Shown piece after piece: positions 25,938 to 35,006 of a DNA stretch of 64,000 nucleotides (position 1 is its first letter; the number at the start of each line of letters is the position of its first letter). The notes beneath the pieces were generated by a model, which worked only from the letters and a program-made list of their open reading frames with translations, had not been told where the DNA came from and did no database searches. Both the position numbers and the translations under genes were made by a program. Source of the DNA: JAFGDI01 sp963667715 (GTDB taxonomy: Bacteria; Planctomycetota; Phycisphaerae; Sedimentisphaerales; SM23-30); contig OY763926.1 of NCBI GenBank assembly GCA_963667715.1, positions 4,216,001 to 4,280,000 on the forward strand. Direction: 5' to 3'.

Positions 25938-28058
25938 ATGACCTCGCCTGTAACTAAAATTGTCATAACCGCCTTAATGTCAGCATCTTCCGCTGCCTGG
26001 GCTCTTGACTACCCCAAGACCAAAAAGATACCGCATACCGACGAATATTACGGCACTAAGGTATCTGACCCTTACCAGTGGCTCGAACAGGATATCAGAG
26101 AATCTCAAGATGTCAGCAAATGGGTCGAAAGTGAGAATAAGGTCACTCGCCAATATCTCGACTGCCTACCCGCCAGAGATAAAATAAAGGACAGACTACT
26201 CGAATTGCAGGATATCGACCGTATCGGAACACCTGCCAGACACGGCAAATACTATATCCAATATGTCAGACATGCCCTGGCCAACCATTCGGTAGTTTAC
26301 AAACTCGATTCACTCGACGGCGAAAGAAAAGTACTTTTCAACCCGAACCACTGGTCCGCCGACGGCAGTACCGCTCTCGGAAGCCTATCTTTCAGCCCCA
26401 ACGGCAAATATGTAGCCTATGCCATACAGGAATCCGGCTCTGACTGGAGAAAGTGGAAGCTGCGCGACGTCGAAACTGCCACCGACCTGCCCGACGTACT
26501 GGAAAACCTGAAATTCACCGGTATCGAATGGAACCACACCGGCGATGGCTTCTACTATAGCCAGTACGACAATGTCGATCAGGAAAATAAATTCACATCT
26601 CTTAATAATAATATGAAAGTCCTCTTCCATAAACTCGGTACCGCTCAATCAGACGACACCCTGATCTACTCCGACCCCGACCAGCCGGAATGGGGATTCT
26701 CTCCTCAGGTCACCGACGATGGTAGATTCCTGATCGTATACATCTCTGCCGGCAGCGGCGGCAATAAGTGCAGAGTCATGTATAAGGACCTGCAAAAAGC
26801 TAACAGCTCGTTCGTCGATCTCATCGACCAGTTCGATAATGACTACGGACTCATCGGCAACGACGGCGAAACTTTCTATTTCCAGACCGACCGCGACGCT
26901 CCTCGCTATCGCATTATCGCTATGGACATCAACAACCCAGCCCCCGAAAACTGGACCGAAGTTGTCCCACAGGCAAAAGAGATATTAAAAGGTATCAGCC
27001 TCGTTAATAACCAGCTACTCTGTCAGTATCTGAAAGATGTTACCACCCTTGTCAAAATATACAACCTCGACGGCTCGTTCGTAAGAGACATCGAACTGCC
27101 CGGCGTTGGTAGTGCCAGCGGATTCCGCGGCGAAAGGGACGAAACCGAAACTTTCTACTCTTTCTACTCTTTCAATACCCCGCCTGCGATCTACCGTTAC
27201 GACCTAACAACCGGAACATCAAAACTTATCGAACGGTCAAAGGTCAATATGAACCCGGACGACTTCGTAACTAAACAGATTTTCTACCCGTCAAAAGACG
27301 GCACCAAAGTACCTATGTTCATATCATACAAAAAAGGTATCAAGCTCGACGGCCAAAACCCAACCTTGCTCTACGGCTACGGCGGGTTCAATATCTCACT
27401 TCAGCCTACCTACTCGCCTAGCATACAGACCTGGATGGAGCTCGGCGGAATATACGCATCTGCCAACCTGCGCGGTGGCGGTGAATATGGTAACCAGTGG
27501 CACGACGCCGGCAGAAAGTTCGACAAACAGAATGTATTCGACGACTTCTGCTCAGCCGCAGAATATCTTATCGAACAGAAATACACATCTTCCAATAAGC
27601 TTGCTATCAGGGGCGGCTCTAATGGCGGACTGCTCGTCGGGGCCTGTATGACCCAGCGTCCGGAACTATTCGCAGTTGCTATCCCGGAAGTTGGCGTTAT
27701 GGACATGCTTCGCTACGACTCTTTCACCGCCGGTAGATTCTGGGTCGAAGAATACGGCAGCGTAAACGATAGTAAAGAAATGTTCCAATATCTGCTCGGC
27801 TACTCGCCATACCACAATCTGAAACCGAACATGAACTACCCCGCCACCCTGGTAGCAACCGCCGACACCGACGACCGTGTCGTGCCCGGCCATTCGTTCA
27901 AGTTCGCCGCCCGCCTGCAGGAAGTATACAAAGGCGACAACCCGGTACTCATCCGCATCCAGTCGAAAGCTGGACACGGCTCCGGCAAACCGATCGGAGT
28001 ATGGATCGACGAACAAGCCGACATGTACGCCTTCATACTAAACAACCTGAAAAACTAA
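25938..28058 (+). CDS. Prolyl oligopeptidase (S9A), exported
   Basis: This serine peptidase cleaves after proline in short peptides. It has a signal peptide ending near AWA-LDYP, so it acts outside the cytoplasm. The N-terminal part (residues about 30-80, KIPHTDEYYGTKVSDPYQWLE) and the seven-bladed propeller precede the alpha/beta-hydrolase domain. The catalytic triad is visible: S561 (RGGSNGG), Asp 645 or 646 (DTDDRVVPGHS) and H680 (KAGHGSGK). The 706-residue length is standard. It is a single gene, with AAAGGA before the start and a terminator after the stop. Confidence 0.95.
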   Translation: MTSPVTKIVITALMSASSAAWALDYPKTKKIPHTDEYYGTKVSDPYQWLEQDIRESQDVSKWVESENKVTRQYLDCLPARDKIKDRLLELQDIDRIGTPARHGKYYIQYVRHALANHSVVYKLDSLDGERKVLFNPNHWSADGSTALGSLSFSPNGKYVAYAIQESGSDWRKWKLRDVETATDLPDVLENLKFTGIEWNHTGDGFYYSQYDNVDQENKFTSLNNNMKVLFHKLGTAQSDDTLIYSDPDQPEWGFSPQVTDDGRFLIVYISAGSGGNKCRVMYKDLQKANSSFVDLIDQFDNDYGLIGNDGETFYFQTDRDAPRYRIIAMDINNPAPENWTEVVPQAKEILKGISLVNNQLLCQYLKDVTTLVKIYNLDGSFVRDIELPGVGSASGFRGERDETETFYSFYSFNTPPAIYRYDLTTGTSKLIERSKVNMNPDDFVTKQIFYPSKDGTKVPMFISYKKGIKLDGQNPTLLYGYGGFNISLQPTYSPSIQTWMELGGIYASANLRGGGEYGNQWHDAGRKFDKQNVFDDFCSAAEYLIEQKYTSSNKLAIRGGSNGGLLVGACMTQRPELFAVAIPEVGVMDMLRYDSFTAGRFWVEEYGSVNDSKEMFQYLLGYSPYHNLKPNMNYPATLVATADTDDRVVPGHSFKFAARLQEVYKGDNPVLIRIQSKAGHGSGKPIGVWIDEQADMYAFILNNLKN

Positions 28059-28061
28059 ACA

Positions 28062-28105
28062 AAAAAGAAAAAGCGAATGCCCTAAAACATTCGCTTTTTC
28101 TTTTA
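28062..28105 (+). terminator. Terminator of prolyl oligopeptidase gene
   Basis: Arms AAAAAGCGAATG/CATTCGCTTTTT, an 8-base loop and a T-rich tail begin just after the stop. Confidence 0.92.
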
Positions 28106-28165
28106 CCATCACCTCAAACCAAAATCCCAATCGCCAACCAACACCCCGCGCAAGAGTTCCGGCCC

Positions 28166-28191
28166 GTAGAGACGCAAGATTTTGCGTCTCC
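28166..28191 (+). repeat. GTAGAGAC palindrome (family F), copy 1
   Basis: GTA is followed by perfect nine-base arms GAGACGCAA/TTGCGTCTC around a four-base loop. Confidence 0.8.
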
Positions 28192-28370
28192 TCTAATCTC
28201 AGCAAACCCCATAAAATACTGCGTCTTCGCGTCAAACTCTTCTATTTACTCTTCTTCCCTCTGCGAGAAACAATCTTCTCTTCATCTTATCCTAAAAATC
28301 CTTGCATCCTCTTCCTTTGCGGGTGCGAAGCACCTTGCGCCTTTGCGTGAACAATTCTTAATTATTCCTC

Positions 28371-28444
28371 TTCTTAAATCTGTGCAAATTAATCAATAAG
28401 CCGTTCGCCCCAGCGAACACAACTAAACGAAATCTGTGGATTAA
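28371..28444 (+). repeat. Family C repeat, copy 1
   Basis: The order is CTTAAATCTGTG, TTAATCAA, hairpin GTTCGC-ccca-GCGAAC, then AAATCTGTGGAT. Both ends carry the AAATCTGTG word as a direct repeat. Confidence 0.75.
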
Positions 28445-28459
28445 TATTCTTAAACTATT

Positions 28460-28500
28460 GGTTGCGGCTCGACCGCCCAAAGGGCGAACCCTCAACCTTT
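28460..28500 (+). repeat. Covarying hairpin (family G), copy 1
   Basis: CTCGA, stem CGCCC-aaa-GGGCG, AACCCTCAACC. The stem differs from other copies while the flanking AACC stays. Confidence 0.55.
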
Positions 28501-28535
28501 TACCTTTCACCTAAAAGCTCAACCTTCTTTAAAAA

Positions 28536-28575
28536 ATAAAAAGATGCACCCAACATTGCGGGCACATCTTTTTGT
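28536..28575 (-). terminator. Terminator of the rhaB-rhaA operon
   Basis: On the minus strand the arms AAGATGTGCCC/GGGTGCATCTT (two wobble pairs) are extended by A/T runs and end in TTTTTATTTTTT. Confidence 0.8.
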
Positions 28576-28613
28576 CAGAAATGAATACTAGCTGATCTCG
28601 CGGTGAAATTCGA

Positions 28614-29870
28614 TCAGCCTCTGACCTGTAATATTTCCTTTTCGTAGCCTTTGACCTCTTTCACAAGTTCAAAGCCTGCCGCTACCCCACTCTGCTTACA
28701 GTACATATCCCACACCGCACCAAACGGCATAGTCTTCAGCTCTTCCTGCATCAGCAGTCGGGTAGTATAATCCCCTTCCAGCTCTGCCGCCGCCATCGTC
28801 CCCGTCGGCTCCAACATCGCCAGCAATAATGCCTTCAACATACACCGGGTACCAATACTCCACGCCGCTATCCTATTAATACTAGCATCGAAGAAGTCCA
28901 GCCCGATATGAACCCTATCCAGACAATCGCCAACCACCAGCTCGCGAGCGATAGAACGAAGCTCATCGTCCAGCACTACCACATGGTCACTATCCCAACG
29001 TACCGGACGGCTAACATGCAGCAGCAGCTTCGGCACAAAACTCAATACCGAAGAGATCTTATCAGAGATTACTTCCGTCGGATGAAAATGACCGCTATCC
29101 AGACATAGCAGCTTATTACGTGACACCGCATAGCCCATATAAAACTCATGCGAACCAACCGTATAGCTCTCCGCCCCGATACCAAACAGTTTCGATTCCA
29201 CAGCGTCAAGATTATACTCCGGCGATATCTCACCAGCAAATATCTTGTCCAATGAATCCATCAGTCGCAGCCTCGGCGATTTCTTATCGACCGGCATATC
29301 CTTAAATCCGTCCGGCACCCAGAAATTCGTCACTGCCGCAGTACCCAGCTCACGACCCATCGCAGCCGCTATCTCACGACATGCTATACCATGTTCCACC
29401 CAAAACTGACGTATGCCGTCATCTGCACTACTGAGCGTAAAGCCAGAGGCCGCCTTCGGGTGCGAAAAATACGTCGGGTTAAAATCCAGCCCCAGCCCAT
29501 TGGCCTTCGCCCAATCGATCCAGCTTGCAAAATGCTCAACCGAAACATCATTCCGATCTACATACTTACCGCCATTATCCAGATAACATGCGTGCAGGTT
29601 CACTCTATGCTTACCAGGTATCAGCGACAATGCCTTCTCGATATCAGCTCGCAGCTCATCGATCGTGCGTGCCTTACCCGGGTGCATACCAGTTGCCATT
29701 ATTCCGCCGCCGCTTAGCTCTGACCCGACAGTTTCAAAACCGCCTACATCATCACCCTGCCAGCAGTGCAGCGACACCTTCACCTGCTTCAGCTTCGCCA
29801 TCGCAGCATCGGTATCAACTCCGATCTCAGCATACCGCTCTTTTGCTATCTCATAACTTTTCTCGATCAT
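28614..29870 (-). CDS. rhaA: L-rhamnose isomerase
   Basis: RhaA converts L-rhamnose to L-rhamnulose, the first cytoplasmic step of rhamnose use. The 418 residues match the E. coli enzyme in length. Diagnostic stretches are VKVSLHCWQGDDVGGFE at the N-terminus, GKHRVNLHACY, GLDFNPTYFSHP, the metal and substrate site CLDSGHFHPTE, and HVSRPVRWDSDHVV. The gene starts one base after the stop of the kinase gene upstream, so the two are in one operon, closed by the terminator at 28536. Confidence 0.95.
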   Translation of the reverse strand: MIEKSYEIAKERYAEIGVDTDAAMAKLKQVKVSLHCWQGDDVGGFETVGSELSGGGIMATGMHPGKARTIDELRADIEKALSLIPGKHRVNLHACYLDNGGKYVDRNDVSVEHFASWIDWAKANGLGLDFNPTYFSHPKAASGFTLSSADDGIRQFWVEHGIACREIAAAMGRELGTAAVTNFWVPDGFKDMPVDKKSPRLRLMDSLDKIFAGEISPEYNLDAVESKLFGIGAESYTVGSHEFYMGYAVSRNKLLCLDSGHFHPTEVISDKISSVLSFVPKLLLHVSRPVRWDSDHVVVLDDELRSIARELVVGDCLDRVHIGLDFFDASINRIAAWSIGTRCMLKALLLAMLEPTGTMAAAELEGDYTTRLLMQEELKTMPFGAVWDMYCKQSGVAAGFELVKEVKGYEKEILQVRG

Positions 29871-29871
29871 T

Positions 29872-31404
29872 TCAGCTTACTCTACTTTCTGACTGGACAA
29901 GGTCAAGAAAACCCCGCCGGTACTTATCTATCCTATTAATTCCTATCGGCCTATCTACCGCACTCTTCTCGATCTCCAACCGAAGATCAAGCTCGCCCGG
30001 GCTCTTACACGCCAGGGCCGACACACCTAATATCGCCGCGCCTAGTGCCGTTGCTTCTTCTATATTTGTTGTATATATCCTGCTCGCCGGATACAGCTCC
30101 GCCAATAATTCCAGATACGGCCGATTCTTACGGAACCCGCCCTCCACCAGTATATCATCTCCCTCAACATAACCCGCCGCCTCCAATGCACAGCTGGTCT
30201 GCTTCACTAGCGAACAGATCAAAACCGCTGCCGCAAATTCATAGCTCTGGAAAAAGCTCACCGCCCCCGGGTCTTTACTATATACCTCGTGCCCTATACA
30301 TTCACCATTTTCAATTACACATGCCTGCAAATCCGGGAACATACCCGCACCCTTCACCACCGACGGCAGAATATAACAGCTGCAATCCTCCAGCACCTGA
30401 TTATAAACCTCCGCCGTCAGCTCCGGCAGCTCGCTCCTGCCGTGCAGACTCGCCAGCAGTTTCATATATGTCTCATATTCCAGCCCGCCCATAAATACCG
30501 AAGTCTTCACCGGCCGCTTAAATACATCCTGATTATAAAATACCGTCTTACCCAGCTCGCTCTCATCAAAGTCGACATCATTCGCCTGCTTCATCACCAC
30601 ACACCAGGTACCAGTCGAGTTCAAAACAAAGTCCTTCTTCTCCGTCACCAGAAACGGCAGCAGCGACGAATTCGAATCATGCACGCCATAGGTCACGACA
30701 CATTCCCTGCTAACCCCGGCACGCTCTGCCACTTCCGGCAGCACCTCACCCAGCACCTCCCACGAATTACATATCGCCTTCGGCAGCTTCTCCAACAGCC
30801 CCATATCCTCTGCAACCTGCGAATAGCTATTCTTCGCATGATCGTACAAGTACGTATGACAACCCAACATAGTCGGCTCTGCCCCAGCACGACCTGTCAG
30901 CTTATAGCCAAAATACTGCGGATACATCAAAATATATTTCGACCTATCAAACCCGTCCGCGCATTTTTCTTTCCAATAGTGAACTATCTTCGCAAAGTTC
31001 ACCATCTCACCTATCTCGGCCGTAGCCGTTGACCTCTGCAGCTCTCGCCGCGACCCGTATTTTTCAAAAAAGCCTTCACTAAAATTACCGCCCGGCATAT
31101 TCGTATACGCCAAAGCCGGACAAACCAGCTCGCCACCCTCATCCACACATACGCCAAAAGCACCATGAGTAGTAACAGATATTGCAACTATTTCATAATC
31201 AGCCGAAAAAACCTTCAGCTGTTCGATGAACCAATCATACACCGCCTCCGGCTGCTCAAGCTGCAAACCAGTCGCCGGATCTTCAACCTCATCGAACACC
31301 CTGCTAACCCGCGCCGCTACCTTCAGCTCCATACTGTAGATCAGCACCTTCTTATTTGTCTTGCCAACATCAAGTACAGCAACAACCCGTTCTCTCAAAA
31401 CCAA
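29872..31404 (-). CDS. rhaB: FGGY-family carbohydrate kinase, probable L-rhamnulokinase
   Basis: This 510-residue sugar kinase has the ATPase-fold N-terminus VVAVLDVGKTNKKVLIY (phosphate 1 loop), then AISVTTHGAFGVCVD, and in the C-terminal half the adenosine loop ILVEGGFRKN. It is translated immediately before rhaA, and rhamnulokinase is the expected second enzyme. Sequence alone cannot exclude a fuculokinase-like enzyme. At 510 residues it is slightly longer than E. coli RhaB. The aldolase and lactaldehyde enzymes that would complete the pathway are not in this window. Confidence 0.85.
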   Translation of the reverse strand: MVLRERVVAVLDVGKTNKKVLIYSMELKVAARVSRVFDEVEDPATGLQLEQPEAVYDWFIEQLKVFSADYEIVAISVTTHGAFGVCVDEGGELVCPALAYTNMPGGNFSEGFFEKYGSRRELQRSTATAEIGEMVNFAKIVHYWKEKCADGFDRSKYILMYPQYFGYKLTGRAGAEPTMLGCHTYLYDHAKNSYSQVAEDMGLLEKLPKAICNSWEVLGEVLPEVAERAGVSRECVVTYGVHDSNSSLLPFLVTEKKDFVLNSTGTWCVVMKQANDVDFDESELGKTVFYNQDVFKRPVKTSVFMGGLEYETYMKLLASLHGRSELPELTAEVYNQVLEDCSCYILPSVVKGAGMFPDLQACVIENGECIGHEVYSKDPGAVSFFQSYEFAAAVLICSLVKQTSCALEAAGYVEGDDILVEGGFRKNRPYLELLAELYPASRIYTTNIEEATALGAAILGVSALACKSPGELDLRLEIEKSAVDRPIGINRIDKYRRGFLDLVQSESRVS

Positions 31405-31689
31405 TTCCTATCTAAAAAAGCATTCTTAAGTAACACAAGCGTCCCCGCTTGTAATTCTTAGTCTTACATTGCAAAACAAAAAACAATCATAGAACAAAAG
31501 CCACGCACAATACTGACCTTCTCTTCCAGCCGCATCCTTGCGTCAAAAACTTCTTTCTCTTCGCTTTTCTTTATCAAAAAAATTTGTTCCACAAAAAACC
31601 AAGAAGGTAAAACGCCTCCCAACATAATCACCAAATAACAAAATCTGTCGAAAGATCCCGTTATCCTGTCTAAAAAAATCTTACAACCT
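31405..31689. other. Gap between permease and kinase genes
   Basis: The gap holds a hairpin word related to family H (CACAAGCG-tcc-CGCTTGT, 31434-31453) and a short family A copy (31641-31679). It is large for an operon, so rhaBA may have its own promoter or depend on read-through. Confidence 0.5.
31641..31679 (+). repeat. Repeat A, copy 5 (short form)
   Basis: AATCTGTCGAAAGATCCCG runs straight into TTATCCTGTC and an A-run; the second hairpin is deleted. The same short form is seen at 34949 and 42180. Confidence 0.65.
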
Positions 31690-33273
31690 CTAATCATCCT
31701 CCTTCTTAACCGAAGCACAGATAAACCACACCACCGTCGCACCGCACAGCCATAGCTTGGCCCTGTCAATATCCATCGACCCGCTATAGATCGCGGACCC
31801 GACATAAACGATCGCCAGCAGCGACAGATAACACAAAATCGTCGTCACTAACACCGCCGCCGGCTTCTCCAATATCCGGTTCTGATAGATATAGCTACCT
31901 ATAATATATATCACCGCCGCTAAAAACCAGCCCGGCAGCGACACCATAAACAAACTCACATAACCCTGACTCTGTACATAATAGCACACCGGCACAACTA
32001 TGAACCAGCTCGCTGCTGCCGCCCAGTTAAAGTTCGTCTCGCTCAGCTCGGCATAGTTACTCTGAAGCTTAAACTTCTTCAACAGCCAGAAATCAACAAA
32101 GATCACCGCACCCATCGGCATCAGCATCAAACCATAGATCGCCACAAAATCCAACAGCTTCATAGCAAACGCCGGGAACATACCCGCTACCGTCGCCAGC
32201 ATACCAGTACAGAAAGTCACCCAGAACCGGGACCTCGTCGGCATGATCGCCTGGAACGCCAGACCCGCACGATATATCGTCGGGTTTGCCGTCGTCCAGC
32301 CCGCTATGATCACACACAACAAACCCGCATAACCTGCCGCCTTAAACACCATCGGCCCCGGCAGCACATCGGTATTACTCGGGTCCTCGTGCAGCTGATA
32401 CGCATACAATAGCGAAGCACTTATCCACGCCATGAAATGACCTATATACATCCCGCTCGCCGCCGCCGATGCATACCAGCTCTTCTTGGCAAAACGAAAT
32501 ACCGACAAGTCCGACATACCAATATGCATCGCCATATTACAGAACCATGCAAAGAACATAACATGCCAGAACGTAAACTTCACCTGACCTGCGTGCGGCT
32601 CGCCGCCCTTCCAGATATGCTTACTCGCCAGCTCCCACAAACCGCTAACACCTTTCACATCGGCACCAGTCGCGGTAATAAACTGCGTCAAGCCAACAAT
32701 ACCAAGCACGACAAATACCAGCACCATCCACGGTGCCGCTATATTCGCGATCCGGGCTACTGTCTTATAGCCAAATGCCGCCACCAGCGAGATCACCAGA
32801 CCCACGCCGCCAACTGCCAGTACCCAGCCGACACTATTAGGATACACATCGTTCAGGCCCGGCATCGGAAAATCACAAAACACCCCGATCGCCGTCGCCG
32901 AAACCGTCACCATCGCACCCGCCAGAAAACAGAACATTACTCCATTAGCCAGGTTATACATAGTCACCAGATTACGACCGCAGATCTTCTCCAACTGATA
33001 ATACAATGTCAAGCGACTGCGAACTGCTATCGGAGCACATAAAAACATCCAGCTCAAAACCGCCAGCAGATTACCTACTAACAAACCAAGGATAAGATCT
33101 CCCGCACTCACTCCCGCCGCAACGAACAGCGGACCGATCATAAGCTCGGTTCCGGCACAATGCTCTCCCGCATACATACCGATAAAATTCTTATATCCTA
33201 ATAATGAACTCGATGGAACAGGCTCACGTTCAAATTCTCCACGAGAATTACTATTGGCATTTTCATTTGACAT
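31690..33273 (-). CDS. NCS1-type permease in the rhamnose cluster
   Basis: This 527-residue inner-membrane protein has about 12 helices in the NCS1 (purine/cytosine permease) layout. Features include SLLGYKNFIGMYAGEHCAGTEL before TM1, VTMYNLANGVMFCFLAGAM, and the helix pair around VMFFAWFCNMAMHIGMSDLSVFRF. Known NCS1 proteins carry nucleobases, hydantoins or related compounds. Here the gene lies upstream of rhaB-rhaA and divergent from an AraC regulator, with no purine genes near. It may be the rhamnose (or rhamnoside) importer; that is inference from context. It starts MSNENANSNS with a polar cytoplasmic tail. Confidence 0.85.
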   Translation of the reverse strand: MSNENANSNSRGEFEREPVPSSSLLGYKNFIGMYAGEHCAGTELMIGPLFVAAGVSAGDLILGLLVGNLLAVLSWMFLCAPIAVRSRLTLYYQLEKICGRNLVTMYNLANGVMFCFLAGAMVTVSATAIGVFCDFPMPGLNDVYPNSVGWVLAVGGVGLVISLVAAFGYKTVARIANIAAPWMVLVFVVLGIVGLTQFITATGADVKGVSGLWELASKHIWKGGEPHAGQVKFTFWHVMFFAWFCNMAMHIGMSDLSVFRFAKKSWYASAAASGMYIGHFMAWISASLLYAYQLHEDPSNTDVLPGPMVFKAAGYAGLLCVIIAGWTTANPTIYRAGLAFQAIMPTRSRFWVTFCTGMLATVAGMFPAFAMKLLDFVAIYGLMLMPMGAVIFVDFWLLKKFKLQSNYAELSETNFNWAAAASWFIVVPVCYYVQSQGYVSLFMVSLPGWFLAAVIYIIGSYIYQNRILEKPAAVLVTTILCYLSLLAIVYVGSAIYSGSMDIDRAKLWLCGATVVWFICASVKKEDD

Positions 33274-33388
33274 AGTTGCTCTTTCGGATAACTTTGAATT
33301 TCTTTGAAATTTCCACTAGTCGCCAAAACCGGCAACCACGATTCGATGGTTCCATTCTAGTTAATCACTCCAACACTAACAACTTATA

Positions 33389-33424
33389 TTTGCGACATAA
33401 TTTCGTCTTTTTGCGACATCATTT
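33389..33424 (+). promoter_or_regulatory. Candidate AraC-type operator: two direct repeats 21 bases apart
   Basis: The word TTGCGACAT-ATTT occurs at 33390 and again at 33411 (start-to-start 21 bases, two helical turns). The second copy abuts the -35 box of the araC-type gene promoter. Direct half-sites at this spacing are what dimeric AraC-family regulators bind. Confidence 0.6.
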
Positions 33425-33425
33425 A

Positions 33426-33454
33426 TTGACTTATTATTACATAAATGTTACACT
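33426..33454 (+). promoter_or_regulatory. Candidate sigma-70 promoter of the AraC-type regulator
   Basis: TTGACT, a 17-base spacer and TACACT lie about 57 bases before the ATG at 33511. Confidence 0.55.
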
Positions 33455-33510
33455 TACATTGGCTTCCACATACCTAAAACCCATATAAACAAACACTTAC
33501 AAACACAAAT

Positions 33511-34410
33511 ATGACTCTGGAACCAAAAAACAACTACGAATATCTCGCAATTAGCGAAAATGACCTGCTTTGGGATTTGTATATTACCGGTATCGGAACC
33601 GACATCATACCACCCAACGCCGCATACCCGCCCGACGGCCACCCCGGCATATACAGCTTCAGCTGGCAAAAGGGCAGAGTACTGCCGGAATATCAGCTCT
33701 TAGTTATATCACAAGGCTCTGGAATGTTCGAATCCATCGAAACCGGCGAAATACACTTCGACGCACCAGCCGCTATAATTTTACTACCAGGAATATGGCA
33801 CAGATACCGACCTCACACCGCCACCGGCTGGACCGAACACTGGCTCAGCCTCAACGGCGAATTCCTATATCGACTCTCTCGCAGAAATGTCATTTCTGCC
33901 GCTGAAGCATTCTACCCAGACTGTAACGTACAGAAAATAATGGAGATACATAACAATATATGGCAACAGCTCCAAAACTCGCCACAAAAGAACACACCCG
34001 TTCTCACCGCCTACGGCATGGAAGCACTCGCCCACACCGTACAAAGTAAAAGCCCTGACAACACTACACCACTGCACGACACCCACGCAACTGACCCGGT
34101 CGTCGCCCAGGCACTACATATCATATGGAGCCATAGCCATAGAAACATATCCGTCAACGAGATAGTCAACCAGCTGCCAGTCACCAGAAGAACACTAGAA
34201 AGAAAATTCAACGAACACCTCGGCCACTGCATCGGTCGAGAACTGCTGATTTGCAGGCTGACTCGTGCAAAACACATGCTTTCTAGCACTTCACTGCCAA
34301 TTGAACATATTGCACTTGCGACAGGCTTCTCCGGCGCCGACCGATTAGGGAAAACCCTAAGACAACTGGAAAACACCACCCCCAGCCAATACCGAAAAAA
34401 GAACCAATAA
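33511..34410 (+). CDS. AraC-family regulator, probable rhamnose-responsive activator
   Basis: This 299-residue transcription factor has an N-terminal cupin-like sensor. It includes QLLVISQGSGMFESIETGEIHFDAPAAIILLPGIWHRYRP, the usual AraC barrel with its H-R-Y end. The C-terminal double helix-turn-helix (about 195-297) contains ISVNEIVNQLPVTRRTLERKFNEHLG and IEHIALATGFSGADRLGKTLRQLENTTPSQYR. It is divergent from the NCS1 permease-rhaB-rhaA genes, with a paired direct-repeat site in the shared upstream region. It therefore most likely controls them and itself; the inducer is inferred to be rhamnose. Confidence 0.9.
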   Translation: MTLEPKNNYEYLAISENDLLWDLYITGIGTDIIPPNAAYPPDGHPGIYSFSWQKGRVLPEYQLLVISQGSGMFESIETGEIHFDAPAAIILLPGIWHRYRPHTATGWTEHWLSLNGEFLYRLSRRNVISAAEAFYPDCNVQKIMEIHNNIWQQLQNSPQKNTPVLTAYGMEALAHTVQSKSPDNTTPLHDTHATDPVVAQALHIIWSHSHRNISVNEIVNQLPVTRRTLERKFNEHLGHCIGRELLICRLTRAKHMLSSTSLPIEHIALATGFSGADRLGKTLRQLENTTPSQYRKKNQ

Positions 34411-34436
34411 ATAACACCTATTAGCCCCCCCGCGCA

Positions 34437-34603
34437 AGAGTTCCCGATTAAGGGCGTGTTGCCCATGAGTAGCATAAGTCCCGAAGCGCATCGGGACTTG
34501 TGATTCTTGGTATAACTTTGCCAACCATCTCAAATAATCTGGTATACAAATCACACAATATTCTGACTTTTTCTTTTGGGAAACACGCCCTTAATCGGGT
34601 TCT
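34437..34603. mobile_element. MITE-like inverted-repeat element
   Basis: A 167-base unit has imperfect terminal inverted repeats: CCCGATTAAGGGCGTGTT near the left end (34443) and its complement AACACGCCCTTAATCGGG near the right end (34581). An inner palindrome, AAGTCCCGA-agcgca-TCGGGACTT, is followed by GTGATTCTT. It encodes no protein. No target-site duplication was identified with confidence. Confidence 0.55.
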
Positions 34604-34715
34604 TTAGTCTTCTTCCTTAATTCCCATCCAACTCAGAATATCACATCCACCAAACACCGCCAACCATATCTTTGCGCCTCCGCGTCTTCGCGTTAAACTC
34701 TTCCTATTTATTCTT

Positions 34716-34788
34716 CTTAAATCTGCGTTAATTAATCAATCAACGTTTGCGGTAGCAAACACCTCTCGAGAAATCTGTGGACAAAAAC
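34716..34788 (+). repeat. Family C repeat, copy 2
   Basis: CTTAAATCTGCG, TTAATTAATCAATCAAC, hairpin GTTTGC-ggta-GCAAAC, then AAATCTGTGGAC. The hairpin arms differ from the GTTCGC/GCGAAC of other copies at one position on each side, a compensatory change. Confidence 0.75.
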
Positions 34789-34948
34789 TCTTCTTAATGC
34801 CACCATCTCAAATCAATTCACAATCGCCAATCAACTCTTTGCGTCTTCGCGCCTTTGCGTTAAATACCCCTCCACCTTCTCCTTAACCTATTATTAACTC
34901 CCCCGCCGCCCAAGAAGGTAAACTATCAACATTCTACCACCTCCCCCC

Positions 34949-34988
34949 AAAATCTGTCGAACAATCATGTTATCCCGTCAAAAAAAAC
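34949..34988 (+). repeat. Repeat A, copy 6 (short form)
   Basis: AAATCTGTCGAACAATCATG, TTATCCCGTC, A-run; no second hairpin. It is followed directly by CTTTGCACCCTGCACTT heptamer text. Confidence 0.65.
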
Positions 34989-35006
34989 TTTGCACCCTGC
35001 ACTTCT

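Larger units (their letters stand above)
28106..28535. repeat. Composite intergenic repeat array 1
   Basis: This long gap is made almost entirely of repeat modules in plus orientation. In order they are a GTAGAGAC palindrome (28166), TTCGCG/TTTGCG modules (28212-28350), a family C element (28371-28444) and a covarying hairpin of family G (28460-28500), ending in ACCTTTTACCTTTC heptamer-like text. No gene is supported here. Confidence 0.7.
34411..35006. repeat. Composite intergenic repeat array 2
   Basis: This 596-base gap without a gene holds, in order, an inverted-repeat element (34437-34603), TTTGCGCC/TTCGCG modules (34672), family C copy 2, a second TTTGCG module (34840), a short family A copy (34949-34988) and a GCACTT heptamer tail running into the 3' end of nadD. 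All modules read in plus orientation. Confidence 0.7.

Noticed and set aside
29525..31032. Plus-strand open frames opposite rhaA and rhaB
   Set aside because: They mirror the codon bias of the minus-strand genes, have low-complexity products and lack ribosome sites.
31464..31805. Small minus-strand open frame at the end of the NCS1 permease gene
   Set aside because: It overlaps the permease C-terminus in another frame and continues through repeat sequence; no ribosome site or domain.
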